From: Clostridia bacterium | GTDB taxonomy: Bacteria > Bacillota > Clostridia > Oscillospirales > CAG-272 | NCBI GenBank assembly: GCA_017411745.1 | Contig: JAFQPM010000016.1 | Coordinates: forward strand, 83,120-147,119 | Direction of reading: 5' to 3' | Length of the DNA: 64,000 nucleotides | Shown here: piece after piece, positions 16,750 through 25,148 of the stretch | Numbering within the stretch: the stretch's first letter is position 1 | Layout: every line of letters begins with the position of its first letter | Notes under the pieces: model-generated | What the model was told of the DNA's origin: nothing | The model's database searches: none | The model's input: only the letters and a program-made list of their open reading frames with translations | Position numbers and translations under genes: made by a program

Positions 16750-19440
16750 ATGAAATTTTATTGCGAAGACAAAGAAAATGTCTTACGTGAGCTTGATGCC
16801 TCATCCGAAGGTCTGACCTCGGCAGAGGCTAAAAAGCGACTTGCCGAAAACGGTAAGAACAAGCTCGTAGAAGCAAAGAAGGAATCTGTAATCGTCAGAT
16901 TCTTAAAGCAGCTTGCAGAGCCTATGACCATCATACTTCTCGTTGCAGCGGCTATTTCCGCCGGTGTTGAGATCTACAACGGCTTACAGCACGGCTTTGA
17001 GTTCCCCGCTGACGTTGTGATCATTCTCGCGGTCGTGCTCATAAACGCGATCCTCGGTGTTCTTCAGGAAAGCAAAGCTGAAAAGGCGATCGAAGCCCTT
17101 CAGGAAATGTCGAAGGCACAGAGCAAGGTGATTCGTGACGGTAAGCAGATAAGCATACCCAGTGAAGACCTCGTCATCGGTGACATTATAGTTCTCGAGG
17201 CGGGCGATGCAGTTCCCGCTGATGCTCGTATTATTGAGTGCGCTTCTATGAAGGTAGAGGAAGCCGCCCTCACGGGTGAATCGGTTCCCGTTGACAAGAA
17301 GGTCGAAACACTTGTCCCCGGTCAGAACGGTGACGTTGCACTCGGTGACCGTAAGAATATGGTATTTATGGGCTCTACCGTCGTTTACGGACGCGGAAAG
17401 GCGGTCGTTGTTGCAACCGGTATGGAAACCGAGATGGGTAAGATCGCAGACGCGCTTGCTCAAGCTGAAGAGGGTAAGACTCCCCTTCAGATCAAGCTTG
17501 CAGGTCTTTCCAAGATCCTTACGTGGCTCGTTATAGGCATCTGCGTAGTTATATTTGGCGTTCAGCTCATTCGTGACGGAGTAGGCTTTGAACCCATACT
17601 CAACTCCTTTATGATAGCTATTTCTCTTGCGGTTGCGGCTATTCCCGAGGGACTTGCTACCGTCGTTACCATCGTTCTCTCTATCGGTGTAACGAATATG
17701 TCCAAGAGAAACGCGATCATTCGTAAGCTTACCGCAGTTGAAACTCTCGGCTGCACTCAGATAATCTGCTCTGACAAGACGGGTACTCTTACACAGAACA
17801 AGATGACCGTTGTTGACCACTACGGAGATAACGAAAAGCTCCTTGCAAACGCTATGTCTCTCTGCTCTGATGCAGAATTTGACGAGGAAGCAAAAACTGC
17901 AGTCGGTGAACCTACCGAGGCTGCTCTCGTTAACTACGCAGAAAAGCTTGAGCTTTCAAAGAACGTTCAGAAAAACATCTTCGTCCGTGTAGGCGAAGTT
18001 CCCTTCGACTCGGGAAGAAAGATGATGTCAACGGTACACAAGACCGCCGATGGCGCGATCGTTCAGTTCACAAAGGGTGCTCCCGACGAGCTCCTTAAGC
18101 GTTGTACAAAGGTGCTTATAAACGGCGAGATCGCCGAACTTACCGATGCGATCCGTGCAGACATTCTCGGTGCAAACAAGGCTATGGCAGACAAGGCGCT
18201 CCGCGTTCTTGCGGCCGCAAAGAAGGATCTTGACAAAGAGCCTGACGAGTACACAAGCGAGGCGGTTGAGAACGACCTCTGCTTCGTAGGTCTTGTAGGT
18301 ATGATCGACCCCGTTCGTCCCGAGGTTAAGCCCGCTATCGACGAGTGCCGAAGCGCAGGTATTCGTCCTATAATGATCACGGGTGACCACAAGGATACCG
18401 CGATCGCGATCGCAATGCAGCTTGGTATCATTACCGATCCTTCGCAAGCAATCACGGGCGCTGAGCTTGACGATATATCCGACGAAGAGTTCGAGACCGC
18501 AGTTGAAAAATACAGCGTATACGCACGCGTTCAGCCCGAGCATAAGACAAGAATTGTCAATGCTTGGCGCAAAAAAGGCATGGTTACCGCTATGACCGGT
18601 GACGGTGTAAACGATGCTCCTTCTATAAAGAATGCTGATATTGGTGTCGGAATGGGTATCACGGGTACAGACGTTACAAAGAACGTTGCAGATATGATAC
18701 TTGCAGACGACAACTTTGCAACTATCGTTTCCGCGGTTGGCGAAGGAAGAAGAATCTACGATAACATCCGTAAGGCGATTCAGTTCCTTCTTGCATCCAA
18801 TCTCTCCGAGGTGCTGTCGATATTCGCCGCTACTCTTCTTGGATTTACGATATTCCAGCCCGTACACCTGCTTTGGATAAATCTTATTACAGACTGCTTC
18901 CCCGCCCTTGCTCTCGGTATGGAAAAGCCCGAGGCTGACGTTATGAAGCGCAAGCCTCGTGACTCCAAGGAAGGCATATTTGCAGGCGGTCTTGGTGTTG
19001 CGGTCTTCTATCAGGGTGTAGTAGTAACACTTATCACACTTGCATCCTATTATATTGGTAGATACGTTTTGGTAGCAACAGACCCTCACGCCGCAGGACT
19101 TGTCGGTGAAGCGCTTGACCTATACGGCGCCAAGGTAGGAACCAGTATGGCGTTCCTTACCCTCTCGCTCTGCGAGATCTGCCACGCGTTCAATATGAGA
19201 AGCCTCCACGGCTCAATCTTCAAAATGAAGAAGCAAAATCTTTGGCTTTGGGGCGCAGCGATCCTCTCCTTCATTCTTACAACAGTAGTAATTGAGGTTC
19301 CGTTCCTGGCAAATGCATTTGAGCTTGCTCAGCTTGACCTTGCCGAATACGGTATTGCATTCGGACTTGCAATTCTTATTATCCCGATAGTTGAAATTGC
19401 AAAGGTTATCCACAGAGCAATCGACAAGCGTCACGGTTGA
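16750..19440 (+). CDS. Calcium-type P-type ATPase (P2 family)
   Basis: A cation pump of 896 aa, the length of bacterial PMCA/SERCA-like Ca2+ ATPases. It has the N-terminal cation-ATPase domain, actuator motif LTGES (E177), M4 motif AAIPEGLATVV, phosphorylation site DKTGTLT (D342), nucleotide-binding KGAPDELL, hinge TGDGVNDAPSIKNADIG, and the C-terminal four-helix domain with LWINLITDCFPALALGMEKPE. The M4 motif has Ala where the textbook Ca2+ pump has Pro (PEGLP), a variant I associate with clostridial members. Transport of Ca2+ or Mn2+ out of the cell is the likely role. GGAGG lies 7 nt before the ATG. It has its own promoter and terminator. Confidence 0.92.
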   Translation: MKFYCEDKENVLRELDASSEGLTSAEAKKRLAENGKNKLVEAKKESVIVRFLKQLAEPMTIILLVAAAISAGVEIYNGLQHGFEFPADVVIILAVVLINAILGVLQESKAEKAIEALQEMSKAQSKVIRDGKQISIPSEDLVIGDIIVLEAGDAVPADARIIECASMKVEEAALTGESVPVDKKVETLVPGQNGDVALGDRKNMVFMGSTVVYGRGKAVVVATGMETEMGKIADALAQAEEGKTPLQIKLAGLSKILTWLVIGICVVIFGVQLIRDGVGFEPILNSFMIAISLAVAAIPEGLATVVTIVLSIGVTNMSKRNAIIRKLTAVETLGCTQIICSDKTGTLTQNKMTVVDHYGDNEKLLANAMSLCSDAEFDEEAKTAVGEPTEAALVNYAEKLELSKNVQKNIFVRVGEVPFDSGRKMMSTVHKTADGAIVQFTKGAPDELLKRCTKVLINGEIAELTDAIRADILGANKAMADKALRVLAAAKKDLDKEPDEYTSEAVENDLCFVGLVGMIDPVRPEVKPAIDECRSAGIRPIMITGDHKDTAIAIAMQLGIITDPSQAITGAELDDISDEEFETAVEKYSVYARVQPEHKTRIVNAWRKKGMVTAMTGDGVNDAPSIKNADIGVGMGITGTDVTKNVADMILADDNFATIVSAVGEGRRIYDNIRKAIQFLLASNLSEVLSIFAATLLGFTIFQPVHLLWINLITDCFPALALGMEKPEADVMKRKPRDSKEGIFAGGLGVAVFYQGVVVTLITLASYYIGRYVLVATDPHAAGLVGEALDLYGAKVGTSMAFLTLSLCEICHAFNMRSLHGSIFKMKKQNLWLWGAAILSFILTTVVIEVPFLANAFELAQLDLAEYGIAFGLAILIIPIVEIAKVIHRAIDKRHG

Positions 19441-19465
19441 TAAATCGAAAAAACAACTAAACTAA

Positions 19466-19507
19466 TATGCACCGTCAAAGGCAAAAACTTTTGGCGGTGC
19501 ATCTTTT
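19466..19507 (+). terminator. Terminator of the P-type ATPase gene
   Basis: Stem ATGCACCG-CAAA / TTTG-CGGTGCAT followed by CTTTTT. Confidence 0.85.
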
Positions 19508-19570
19508 TATGCATCAAACGTTTTGGATTGCTTCAATAAACTGCTTGAGGTTATTTTTTTCGCAAAAGCG

Positions 19571-19599
19571 TTGAAAAATCTGACAAAATATGCTACAAT
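19571..19599 (+). promoter_or_regulatory. Promoter of the metF-metH operon
   Basis: TTGAAA (19571-19576), 17 bp, TACAAT (19594-19599). The roughly 57-nt leader is too short for an S-box or T-box, so no riboswitch is called. Confidence 0.8.
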
Positions 19600-19662
19600 G
19601 TAAGATGAAGTATTGTTTTGACTGAAAAATGATCGGTCTGGCGATAAAGAAGGTGAAAAATA

Positions 19663-20541
19663 ATGAAATTGACCAAGATTTTTGAAAAAAACACGCCCCA
19701 CCTCTCGTTTGAGGTCTTTCCTCCCAAAACGACGACTGCTTTTGAAAGTGTGAAGTCTGCTACAGAGCAGATCGCTGCGCTCAAGCCCTCGTTTATGAGT
19801 GTGACCTACGGCGCGGGCGGCGGAACGAGTCAATACACGCTTGACATTGCGAAAAACATAAAGGCGCAATACGGTGTGCCAACTCTCGCGCATCTGACCT
19901 GTGTTTCGTCTACCAAGGATACGGTTCGTGATATGATCGAACGCATAAAGGCGGCGGGGATCGAAAATATTATGGCGCTTCGCGGCGATATTCCCGCGAA
20001 TATGCTTGATGCCGATCGAAGCGGATGGGCGTACTCTCACGCGGTCGAGCTTGTTCGTGAGCTTAAGGAAAGCGGTGCGGAACTTTGCATCGGCGGAGCT
20101 TGCTACCCCGAGATACATCCCGAAAGCGCAAACCAGAAGGAAGATATCAAGTATCTCAAGGAAAAGGTTGACGCGGGTTGCGATTTCCTAACAACTCAAA
20201 TGTTTTTTGACAACAATCTTTTCTATAATTTTATGTACAAGGTACGCGAGGCTGGCATCACCGTACCGATCATCCCCGGTATTATGCCGATAACCAATGC
20301 CAATATGGTCGAGCGCTCTATAAAGATGTCGGGCTCGTTTATGCCTCAGCGCTTCAAGGCACTCGTTGACAAATTCGGATCTGATCCCGAGGCGATGAAG
20401 CAGGCAGGCATTGCTTACGCCACCGATCAGATAATCGATCTTTACGCTAACGGCATCACCAACGTGCACGTTTACTCGATGAACAAGCCCGAGGTCGCCG
20501 AGAGGATACAGACCAACGTCTCTGCAATAATCGGAAAATGA
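19663..20541 (+). CDS. metF: 5,10-methylenetetrahydrofolate reductase
   Basis: Makes 5-methyl-tetrahydrofolate, the methyl donor used by MetH encoded two genes downstream. It is 292 aa, normal for bacterial MetF. It starts with the family block LSFEVFPPKT, the MSVTYGAGGGT glycine motif follows at about 46-56, then ALRGDIP and the FAD/folate-site segment FLTTQMFFDNNLFYNFM. GAAGGTG lies 7 nt before the ATG. It is first in a three-gene operon and its stop overlaps the start of the next gene (ATGA), so translation is coupled. Confidence 0.95.
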   Translation: MKLTKIFEKNTPHLSFEVFPPKTTTAFESVKSATEQIAALKPSFMSVTYGAGGGTSQYTLDIAKNIKAQYGVPTLAHLTCVSSTKDTVRDMIERIKAAGIENIMALRGDIPANMLDADRSGWAYSHAVELVRELKESGAELCIGGACYPEIHPESANQKEDIKYLKEKVDAGCDFLTTQMFFDNNLFYNFMYKVREAGITVPIIPGIMPITNANMVERSIKMSGSFMPQRFKALVDKFGSDPEAMKQAGIAYATDQIIDLYANGITNVHVYSMNKPEVAERIQTNVSAIIGK

Positions 20542-21134
20542 GTACTGTTTTATTTAAGGAATTTACTCTGCCCGAGGTTGATCGCCACGAGGTGCTTCGC
20601 TATATGGGTTGCAAGGAATCCACCGCTGAAACCGAGGCGCTTATCGATCGCGCTATTGAGATTGCAAGGGGCGCTTTTTGCGGCAAGGTCTGCTTTTGTG
20701 AGCTGCCCCTGTCGGTTTTCGACAGTCAGATACAATTTGGAGCTATACGAACGAAAAGCAAGAATCTTTTAAAAAATCTTGACGGTTGTGAGTCAGTAAT
20801 TCTCTTTGGCGCGACTGTTGGGATCGAGATAGACCGCCTGATAATGCGCTACGGCAAGATCTCGCCCTCGTTGGCGGTCTGCTTACAGGCTCTCGGCGCC
20901 GAGAGAATAGAGGCTCTGTGTGATATTTTTTGCGCCGATATGGCGCGAAAGCAAGGATTTCAGGGCAAACGGCTTCGTCCGAGGTTCAGCCCCGGATACG
21001 GCGATTTCCCGCTTGATGCACAGAAGGAGATATTCGCTATACTTGGTTGTGACAGACGGATCGGTCTTACTCTCAACGACAGTCTGATTATGTCGCCGAC
21101 GAAATCGGTAACCGCTATAATAGGAATTTATTAA
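20538..21134 (+). CDS. Free-standing methionine synthase reactivation domain protein
   Basis: A 198-aa protein equal to the C-terminal activation (AdoMet-binding) domain of MetH, here as a separate gene. Seen are the N-terminal DRHEVLRYMGCK block, a central LFGATVGIEIDRLI segment, the RPRFSPGYGDFPL motif and the C-terminal LIMSPTKSVTAIIG, all typical of the Met_synt_B12 family. In the full-length E. coli enzyme this domain re-methylates oxidised cobalamin; split versions are known in Thermotoga and some Firmicutes. It begins inside the metF stop codon (ATGA overlap) and ends 6 nt before metH. Confidence 0.9.
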   Translation: MSTVLFKEFTLPEVDRHEVLRYMGCKESTAETEALIDRAIEIARGAFCGKVCFCELPLSVFDSQIQFGAIRTKSKNLLKNLDGCESVILFGATVGIEIDRLIMRYGKISPSLAVCLQALGAERIEALCDIFCADMARKQGFQGKRLRPRFSPGYGDFPLDAQKEIFAILGCDRRIGLTLNDSLIMSPTKSVTAIIGIY

Positions 21135-21140
21135 ACTGAA

Positions 21141-23543
21141 ATGAAAATACTTGATTTTATTAAGAACAATCTGCTTATACTTGACGGGGGCATGGGCACG
21201 CTTTTACAGTCTCACGGACTTGCGGCTGGCGAGCTTCCCGAACGTTGGAATCTGACTCACCCCAAGGTGATACAGAAAATTCACCGTGATTATTACAATG
21301 CGGGTTCAAACGTGGTTTCTACCAACACGTTTGGGGCAAATCTGCTGAAATTTTCTCGCGAGGAGCTTGAGGACATTATTCGCGCGGCTGTTGAAAACGC
21401 GAAAATTGCGAGGGAAACGTCCAATAGCGGCAAGGAAAGGTTTATCGCTCTCGATATCGGTCCTTCGGGCAAGCTTTTAAAGCCTTACGGAGATTTTGAT
21501 TTTGAGGATGCCGTTTCCCTTTTTGCCGAAACGGTAAAGCTTGGAGTCAAATACGGTGTTGACTTTATTTTCATCGAGACGATGAATGACAGCTACGAGA
21601 CAAAGGCGGCGCTACTCGCGGCGAAGGAAAATTGCGATCTGCCCGTTTTCGTTTCCAACGCTTACGGATCTGACGGCAGACTTATGACGGGCGCATCGTC
21701 TGCGGCAATGGTAGCTATGCTTGAAGGCATGGGGGCGGACGCTATCGGTGCCAACTGCTCACTTGGTCCGAGTCAGCTTGCTCCCGTGGTCGAGGAGCTT
21801 TTGAAATACGCTTCTGTTCCCGTTCTGCTCAAACCCAACGCGGGGCTTCCCGAGATCAAGGACGGCAAAACGGTATATGATATTACGCCTGAGGAGTTTG
21901 CGAAAGAGGTCGCTATGCTCGTCGGCAAGGGTGTTCGAATCTGTGGCGGATGCTGCGGTACAACTCCTGATTATATCCGCGCTCTCGCGGGTTCGAATCC
22001 TACTATCCCTGCCATGAGTGAGAAGAAAAACGACACCCTTGTGTCGTCTTATACTCACGCGGTTAATTTTGCGAATGCCCCGATACTTATTGGCGAGCGT
22101 ATCAACCCTACCGGCAAAAAGCGCTTCAAACAAGCGCTTCGTGACCGTGATATCGACTTTATTCTCAAGGAAGGACTTGATCAGGAGGCGGCAGGCGCTC
22201 ATATTCTTGACGTTAACGTCGGTCTGCCCGAAAAAGACGAGCCCGAGACTATAAAAGAAGTCGTTTGTGCGCTTCAGGCGGTCTGCAACCTGCCGTTACA
22301 GATAGACACTGCCAATCCCGTCGCGATGGAGGCGGCTTTGCGCCGATACAACGGCAAGGCAATGATCAACTCGGTCAACGGCAAAGCGGAATCTATGCGC
22401 GCGGTCTTCCCTCTCGTTAAAAAATACGGAGGCGTGGTCGTGGCGCTTACGCTTGATGAAAACGGCATACCCGACTCGGTCGACGGCAGGCTTGAGATCG
22501 CAAAAAGAATCCTCTCCGTTGCAAAGGAATACGGAATAGACAAAAAGGACATAATTTTTGACACTCTGACTATGACGGTCAGCGCCGAGCCGACGGCGGC
22601 TCTCGTTACTCTCGGTGCTCTGCGAAGAATTCGCGAGGAGCTTGGTGCTAACACGGTTCTTGGTGTTTCAAACGTTTCGTTCGGTCTTCCCGCACGCGAC
22701 GTACTCAACTCTGCTTTCTTTGTCAGCGCGCTTGAAAACGGGCTTTCCGCGGCAATAATGAACCCATATTCCGCCGAGATGATGAAGGCTTATTATTCCT
22801 TCCGCGCGCTTCACGGTCTTGACGAGAATTGCTCGGATTACGTGGCTCTCGCGGCGCGTTTGACGGGTAGTGAAACGATTTCGGCAGCGGGCACTTCTTC
22901 TGCCGACAACGGCACGGAATCCTTAAAGGAGACCATAATAAAGGGGCGTTGCGACAAGGCGCGTGAGCTTACGGTCGCGATGCTGGGGGATACTCCTGCT
23001 CTCGATATCGTCAAGGAGCATATAATTCCTGCGCTTGACGTGGTTGGCAAGGGATTTGAGGAGCACACGGTTTATCTGCCCGGTCTTCTTATGAGCGCTG
23101 AGGCGGCAAAGGCGGCTTTCGAGCCGATCAGCGAGGCACTTGCGGCAAGCAAGGCAGAGGGTGCGGAGAGATTGACTATCGTTATGGCTACGGTTAAGGG
23201 TGATATTCACGATATTGGAAAGAATATCGTTTGTTTGTTGCTTGAAAATTACGGATTCAGGGTCATTGATCTCGGTCGCGACGTCGCTCCCGAGGCTATC
23301 GTTGAAGCGGCTTTACGCTACAAGGCAGAGATCGTTGGACTCAGCGCGCTTATGACAACTACTGTTCCCTCAATGGAGAAAACTGTGGCTATGCTTCACG
23401 AGAATGTTCCCTTCTGCAAGGTCATAGTGGGCGGCGCGGTCTTGACCGAAGAATACGCCAATATGATCGGCGCGGACAAGTATGCCGCGGATGCTATGGA
23501 GGCGGTAAGATACGCCGAGAGTGTTGAGGCGGGGTTGAAATAA
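21141..23543 (+). CDS. metH: Cobalamin-dependent methionine synthase without activation domain
   Basis: Transfers the methyl group of 5-methyl-tetrahydrofolate to homocysteine through cobalamin. It is 800 aa instead of about 1200 because the activation domain is in the gene just upstream. The homocysteine-binding domain has zinc ligands C206 (GANCSLGP) and C271-C272 (GGCCGTT). The pterin domain starts near 310 (IGERINPTGKKRFK). The B12 cap and Rossmann domain have VKGDIHDIGKNIV with the cobalt-ligand His690. There is no strong ribosome site and only 6 nt from the previous stop, so translation is probably coupled. A perfect bidirectional terminator follows. Confidence 0.96.
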   Translation: MKILDFIKNNLLILDGGMGTLLQSHGLAAGELPERWNLTHPKVIQKIHRDYYNAGSNVVSTNTFGANLLKFSREELEDIIRAAVENAKIARETSNSGKERFIALDIGPSGKLLKPYGDFDFEDAVSLFAETVKLGVKYGVDFIFIETMNDSYETKAALLAAKENCDLPVFVSNAYGSDGRLMTGASSAAMVAMLEGMGADAIGANCSLGPSQLAPVVEELLKYASVPVLLKPNAGLPEIKDGKTVYDITPEEFAKEVAMLVGKGVRICGGCCGTTPDYIRALAGSNPTIPAMSEKKNDTLVSSYTHAVNFANAPILIGERINPTGKKRFKQALRDRDIDFILKEGLDQEAAGAHILDVNVGLPEKDEPETIKEVVCALQAVCNLPLQIDTANPVAMEAALRRYNGKAMINSVNGKAESMRAVFPLVKKYGGVVVALTLDENGIPDSVDGRLEIAKRILSVAKEYGIDKKDIIFDTLTMTVSAEPTAALVTLGALRRIREELGANTVLGVSNVSFGLPARDVLNSAFFVSALENGLSAAIMNPYSAEMMKAYYSFRALHGLDENCSDYVALAARLTGSETISAAGTSSADNGTESLKETIIKGRCDKARELTVAMLGDTPALDIVKEHIIPALDVVGKGFEEHTVYLPGLLMSAEAAKAAFEPISEALAASKAEGAERLTIVMATVKGDIHDIGKNIVCLLLENYGFRVIDLGRDVAPEAIVEAALRYKAEIVGLSALMTTTVPSMEKTVAMLHENVPFCKVIVGGAVLTEEYANMIGADKYAADAMEAVRYAESVEAGLK

Positions 23544-23554
23544 TCTAATACGCA

Positions 23555-23593
23555 TAAAAAATCACGGTTGCCTTTGGCAACCGTGATTTTTTA
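23555..23593. terminator. Bidirectional terminator
   Basis: Perfect 17-bp stem AAAAAATCACGGTTGCC / GGCAACCGTGATTTTTT with a TTT loop, between the convergent metH and XRE-regulator genes. It reaches the stop codon of the latter. Confidence 0.95.
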
Positions 23594-24985
23594 TTCAATA
23601 TCCTCGATTCTGCACTCGAGATCGTCAACTCTGTCCTGTATGCTATCAACTACAAGCTCTATGCTTTGCATTCGATCCTGTAGGCTCTTAAGCATGCTTG
23701 CAGAACGCACAACAGCAGTCGGCTCAAGTATCTCTATGAGCGCAAGCTCAATCTTAGCCCCCACGAGCTCAACGGGGTCAAGCCGGAGTCCCGTAAGTAT
23801 ACCTCGCCAAAAAGCGTTTGAAGACATATCCGCGTACAGATCGATCATTCCGCAGCCTGCAACGTAATCAACTCTTACGTGCTTTTGCTCACTGTATTCA
23901 TTGCTCGCTTCGGTCTTGAAATACAGCTTCAGGTAGGAATTGTAAAACTTATTGTTTATCGTCCAGCCCCGCGAGTTAGGATCGTCAAGATCTACTCTCA
24001 TGCGGATATGGATGTGCTTGGTCTTTCCTATTTCAAAAAACAAATTATTGTTATATATCATAGGGTCGTAAACCGCTTGCTTATTTTCTATCCACTCCGT
24101 CCTGTATGCAAGCGCTGTTTGACAGGGTATGGCTGTAGCGTTTACAACCTCCCAATTTTTTATTTCGGGGTCGGAGGGATCTGAAAAGCTACAGCTATAT
24201 CTTACTTCCCCGTTTTCATCAACAAGTGCGATGTATTCTATCTCGCTTCTTTCGGAATAACCGAGAGTGGTGTCTATGCGTAGCTGTGTGAGAGTATCAT
24301 CCCAGGACGGACTTGTAAAAATTATATCGGCGCTACACGTCTGCCCGGTAAAGTATGGGTAGGATATCATTTTTTGCCTATCCCAATTCGGATGATTTTT
24401 TGTGGTGTAGAATATTTCCAAGGTGTCCTTATGACTCGTGCTGAAAGATCTGAACTTAATGATAATTCGATTAACTGCTCGAATATCAAGATCCATTTTT
24501 TTGTTAACTATCTGGGGGTCAATAACTCGGCCTACGGTTTTCCATTTCGGGGTCGTCTCAAATACGATCTTATTCTCAGATTCGATTATCTTGGCATTTT
24601 CCAAGCGCCATTTACTCAGCTCACTCTCGGTCATTGATGTAAAATCAAAGCTTTCAAGAGCATTACATTCACTAAGCGAGGTTTCAAGTGCATCCTCGCT
24701 ATCACCCGACATCAGCATATCAACGAGCCGTTCAAGATAAATAATACGTTGCTCCAGCATTTCAGTTGCCACGCGATTATCATTTTTTACCGACATTCCA
24801 AGCAGCTCATCCGCTGATACGCCGAACAACGCTGCCATTGCGGGAATAAGCTCCAAATCGGGATTTGCAACCCCTCTTTCCCATTTGGATACCGCTTGCG
24901 CAGACACGTAAAGACTGTCGGCAAGCATTTCCTGTGTTAGATTGTTCTTTTTTCTCAGCTCGTATATTTTTTCACCAAGATTCAT
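23591..24985 (-). CDS. XRE-family regulator with tandem beta-sandwich (sugar-binding-like) domains
   Basis: A 464-aa cytoplasmic protein with no signal peptide. Residues 1-64 are a Cro/C1 helix-turn-helix (NLTQEMLADSLYVSAQAVSKWE). A short coiled coil (75-95) follows. Two beta-rich units of about 150 residues come next, each ending in the same kind of motif: SWDDTLTQLRIDTT...EIEYIALVD in the first and FWRGILTGLRLDPVE...KIELALIEI in the second. This W-x-G-x-(I/L)-xx-LR-(I/L)-D ending is seen in carbohydrate-binding jelly-roll domains appended to glycosidases. The last 45 residues form a heptad coiled coil. A ligand-sensing transcription factor is the inference; the ligand is unknown. GAGAGGGAG precedes the ATG. 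Confidence 0.7.
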   Translation of the reverse strand: MNLGEKIYELRKKNNLTQEMLADSLYVSAQAVSKWERGVANPDLELIPAMAALFGVSADELLGMSVKNDNRVATEMLEQRIIYLERLVDMLMSGDSEDALETSLSECNALESFDFTSMTESELSKWRLENAKIIESENKIVFETTPKWKTVGRVIDPQIVNKKMDLDIRAVNRIIIKFRSFSTSHKDTLEIFYTTKNHPNWDRQKMISYPYFTGQTCSADIIFTSPSWDDTLTQLRIDTTLGYSERSEIEYIALVDENGEVRYSCSFSDPSDPEIKNWEVVNATAIPCQTALAYRTEWIENKQAVYDPMIYNNNLFFEIGKTKHIHIRMRVDLDDPNSRGWTINNKFYNSYLKLYFKTEASNEYSEQKHVRVDYVAGCGMIDLYADMSSNAFWRGILTGLRLDPVELVGAKIELALIEILEPTAVVRSASMLKSLQDRMQSIELVVDSIQDRVDDLECRIEDIE

Positions 24986-25020
24986 TCGGTCTCCCTCTCT
25001 TTCGTCTCGCTTACGATTTC

Positions 25021-25049
25021 ATTGTAGCACACGCGCAAAATAAAGTCAA
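25021..25049 (-). promoter_or_regulatory. Promoter of the XRE-regulator gene
   Basis: Minus strand TTGACT (25044-25049), 17 bp, TACAAT (25021-25026), with a leader of about 30 nt. Confidence 0.8.
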
Positions 25050-25070
25050 TAACTTATTTTTCGGGCAAAT

Positions 25071-25085
25071 TAAACCAATGGTTTA
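25071..25085. promoter_or_regulatory. Perfect palindrome upstream of the XRE promoter
   Basis: TAAACCA-A-TGGTTTA, a perfect 7+1+7 inverted repeat lying 21 nt upstream of the -35. It is a candidate binding site for the XRE protein. A close relative (13 of 15 bases) is found upstream of the malE promoter at 48190. Confidence 0.5.
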
Positions 25086-25103
25086 GTTGGTATTTATATA
25101 CAA

Positions 25104-25145
25104 AAAAGAGCTACCAAGTGCCATTTGACACACGGTAGCTCTTTG
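25104..25145 (-). terminator. Terminator of the LtaS-like gene
   Basis: Stem AAAGAGCTACC / GGTAGCTCTTT with an 18-nt loop; the T run is on the minus strand, just past the stop codon at 25149. Confidence 0.8.
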
Positions 25146-25148
25146 GTT

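Noticed and set aside
17100..19089. Several long antisense frames within the P-type ATPase gene
   Set aside because: The ATPase reading frame carries all family motifs; the others have Cys/Arg-rich random composition.
19600..19662. S-box or T-box leader before metF
   Set aside because: The distance from promoter to start is about 60 nt, too short for either element, and no terminator/antiterminator pair was found.
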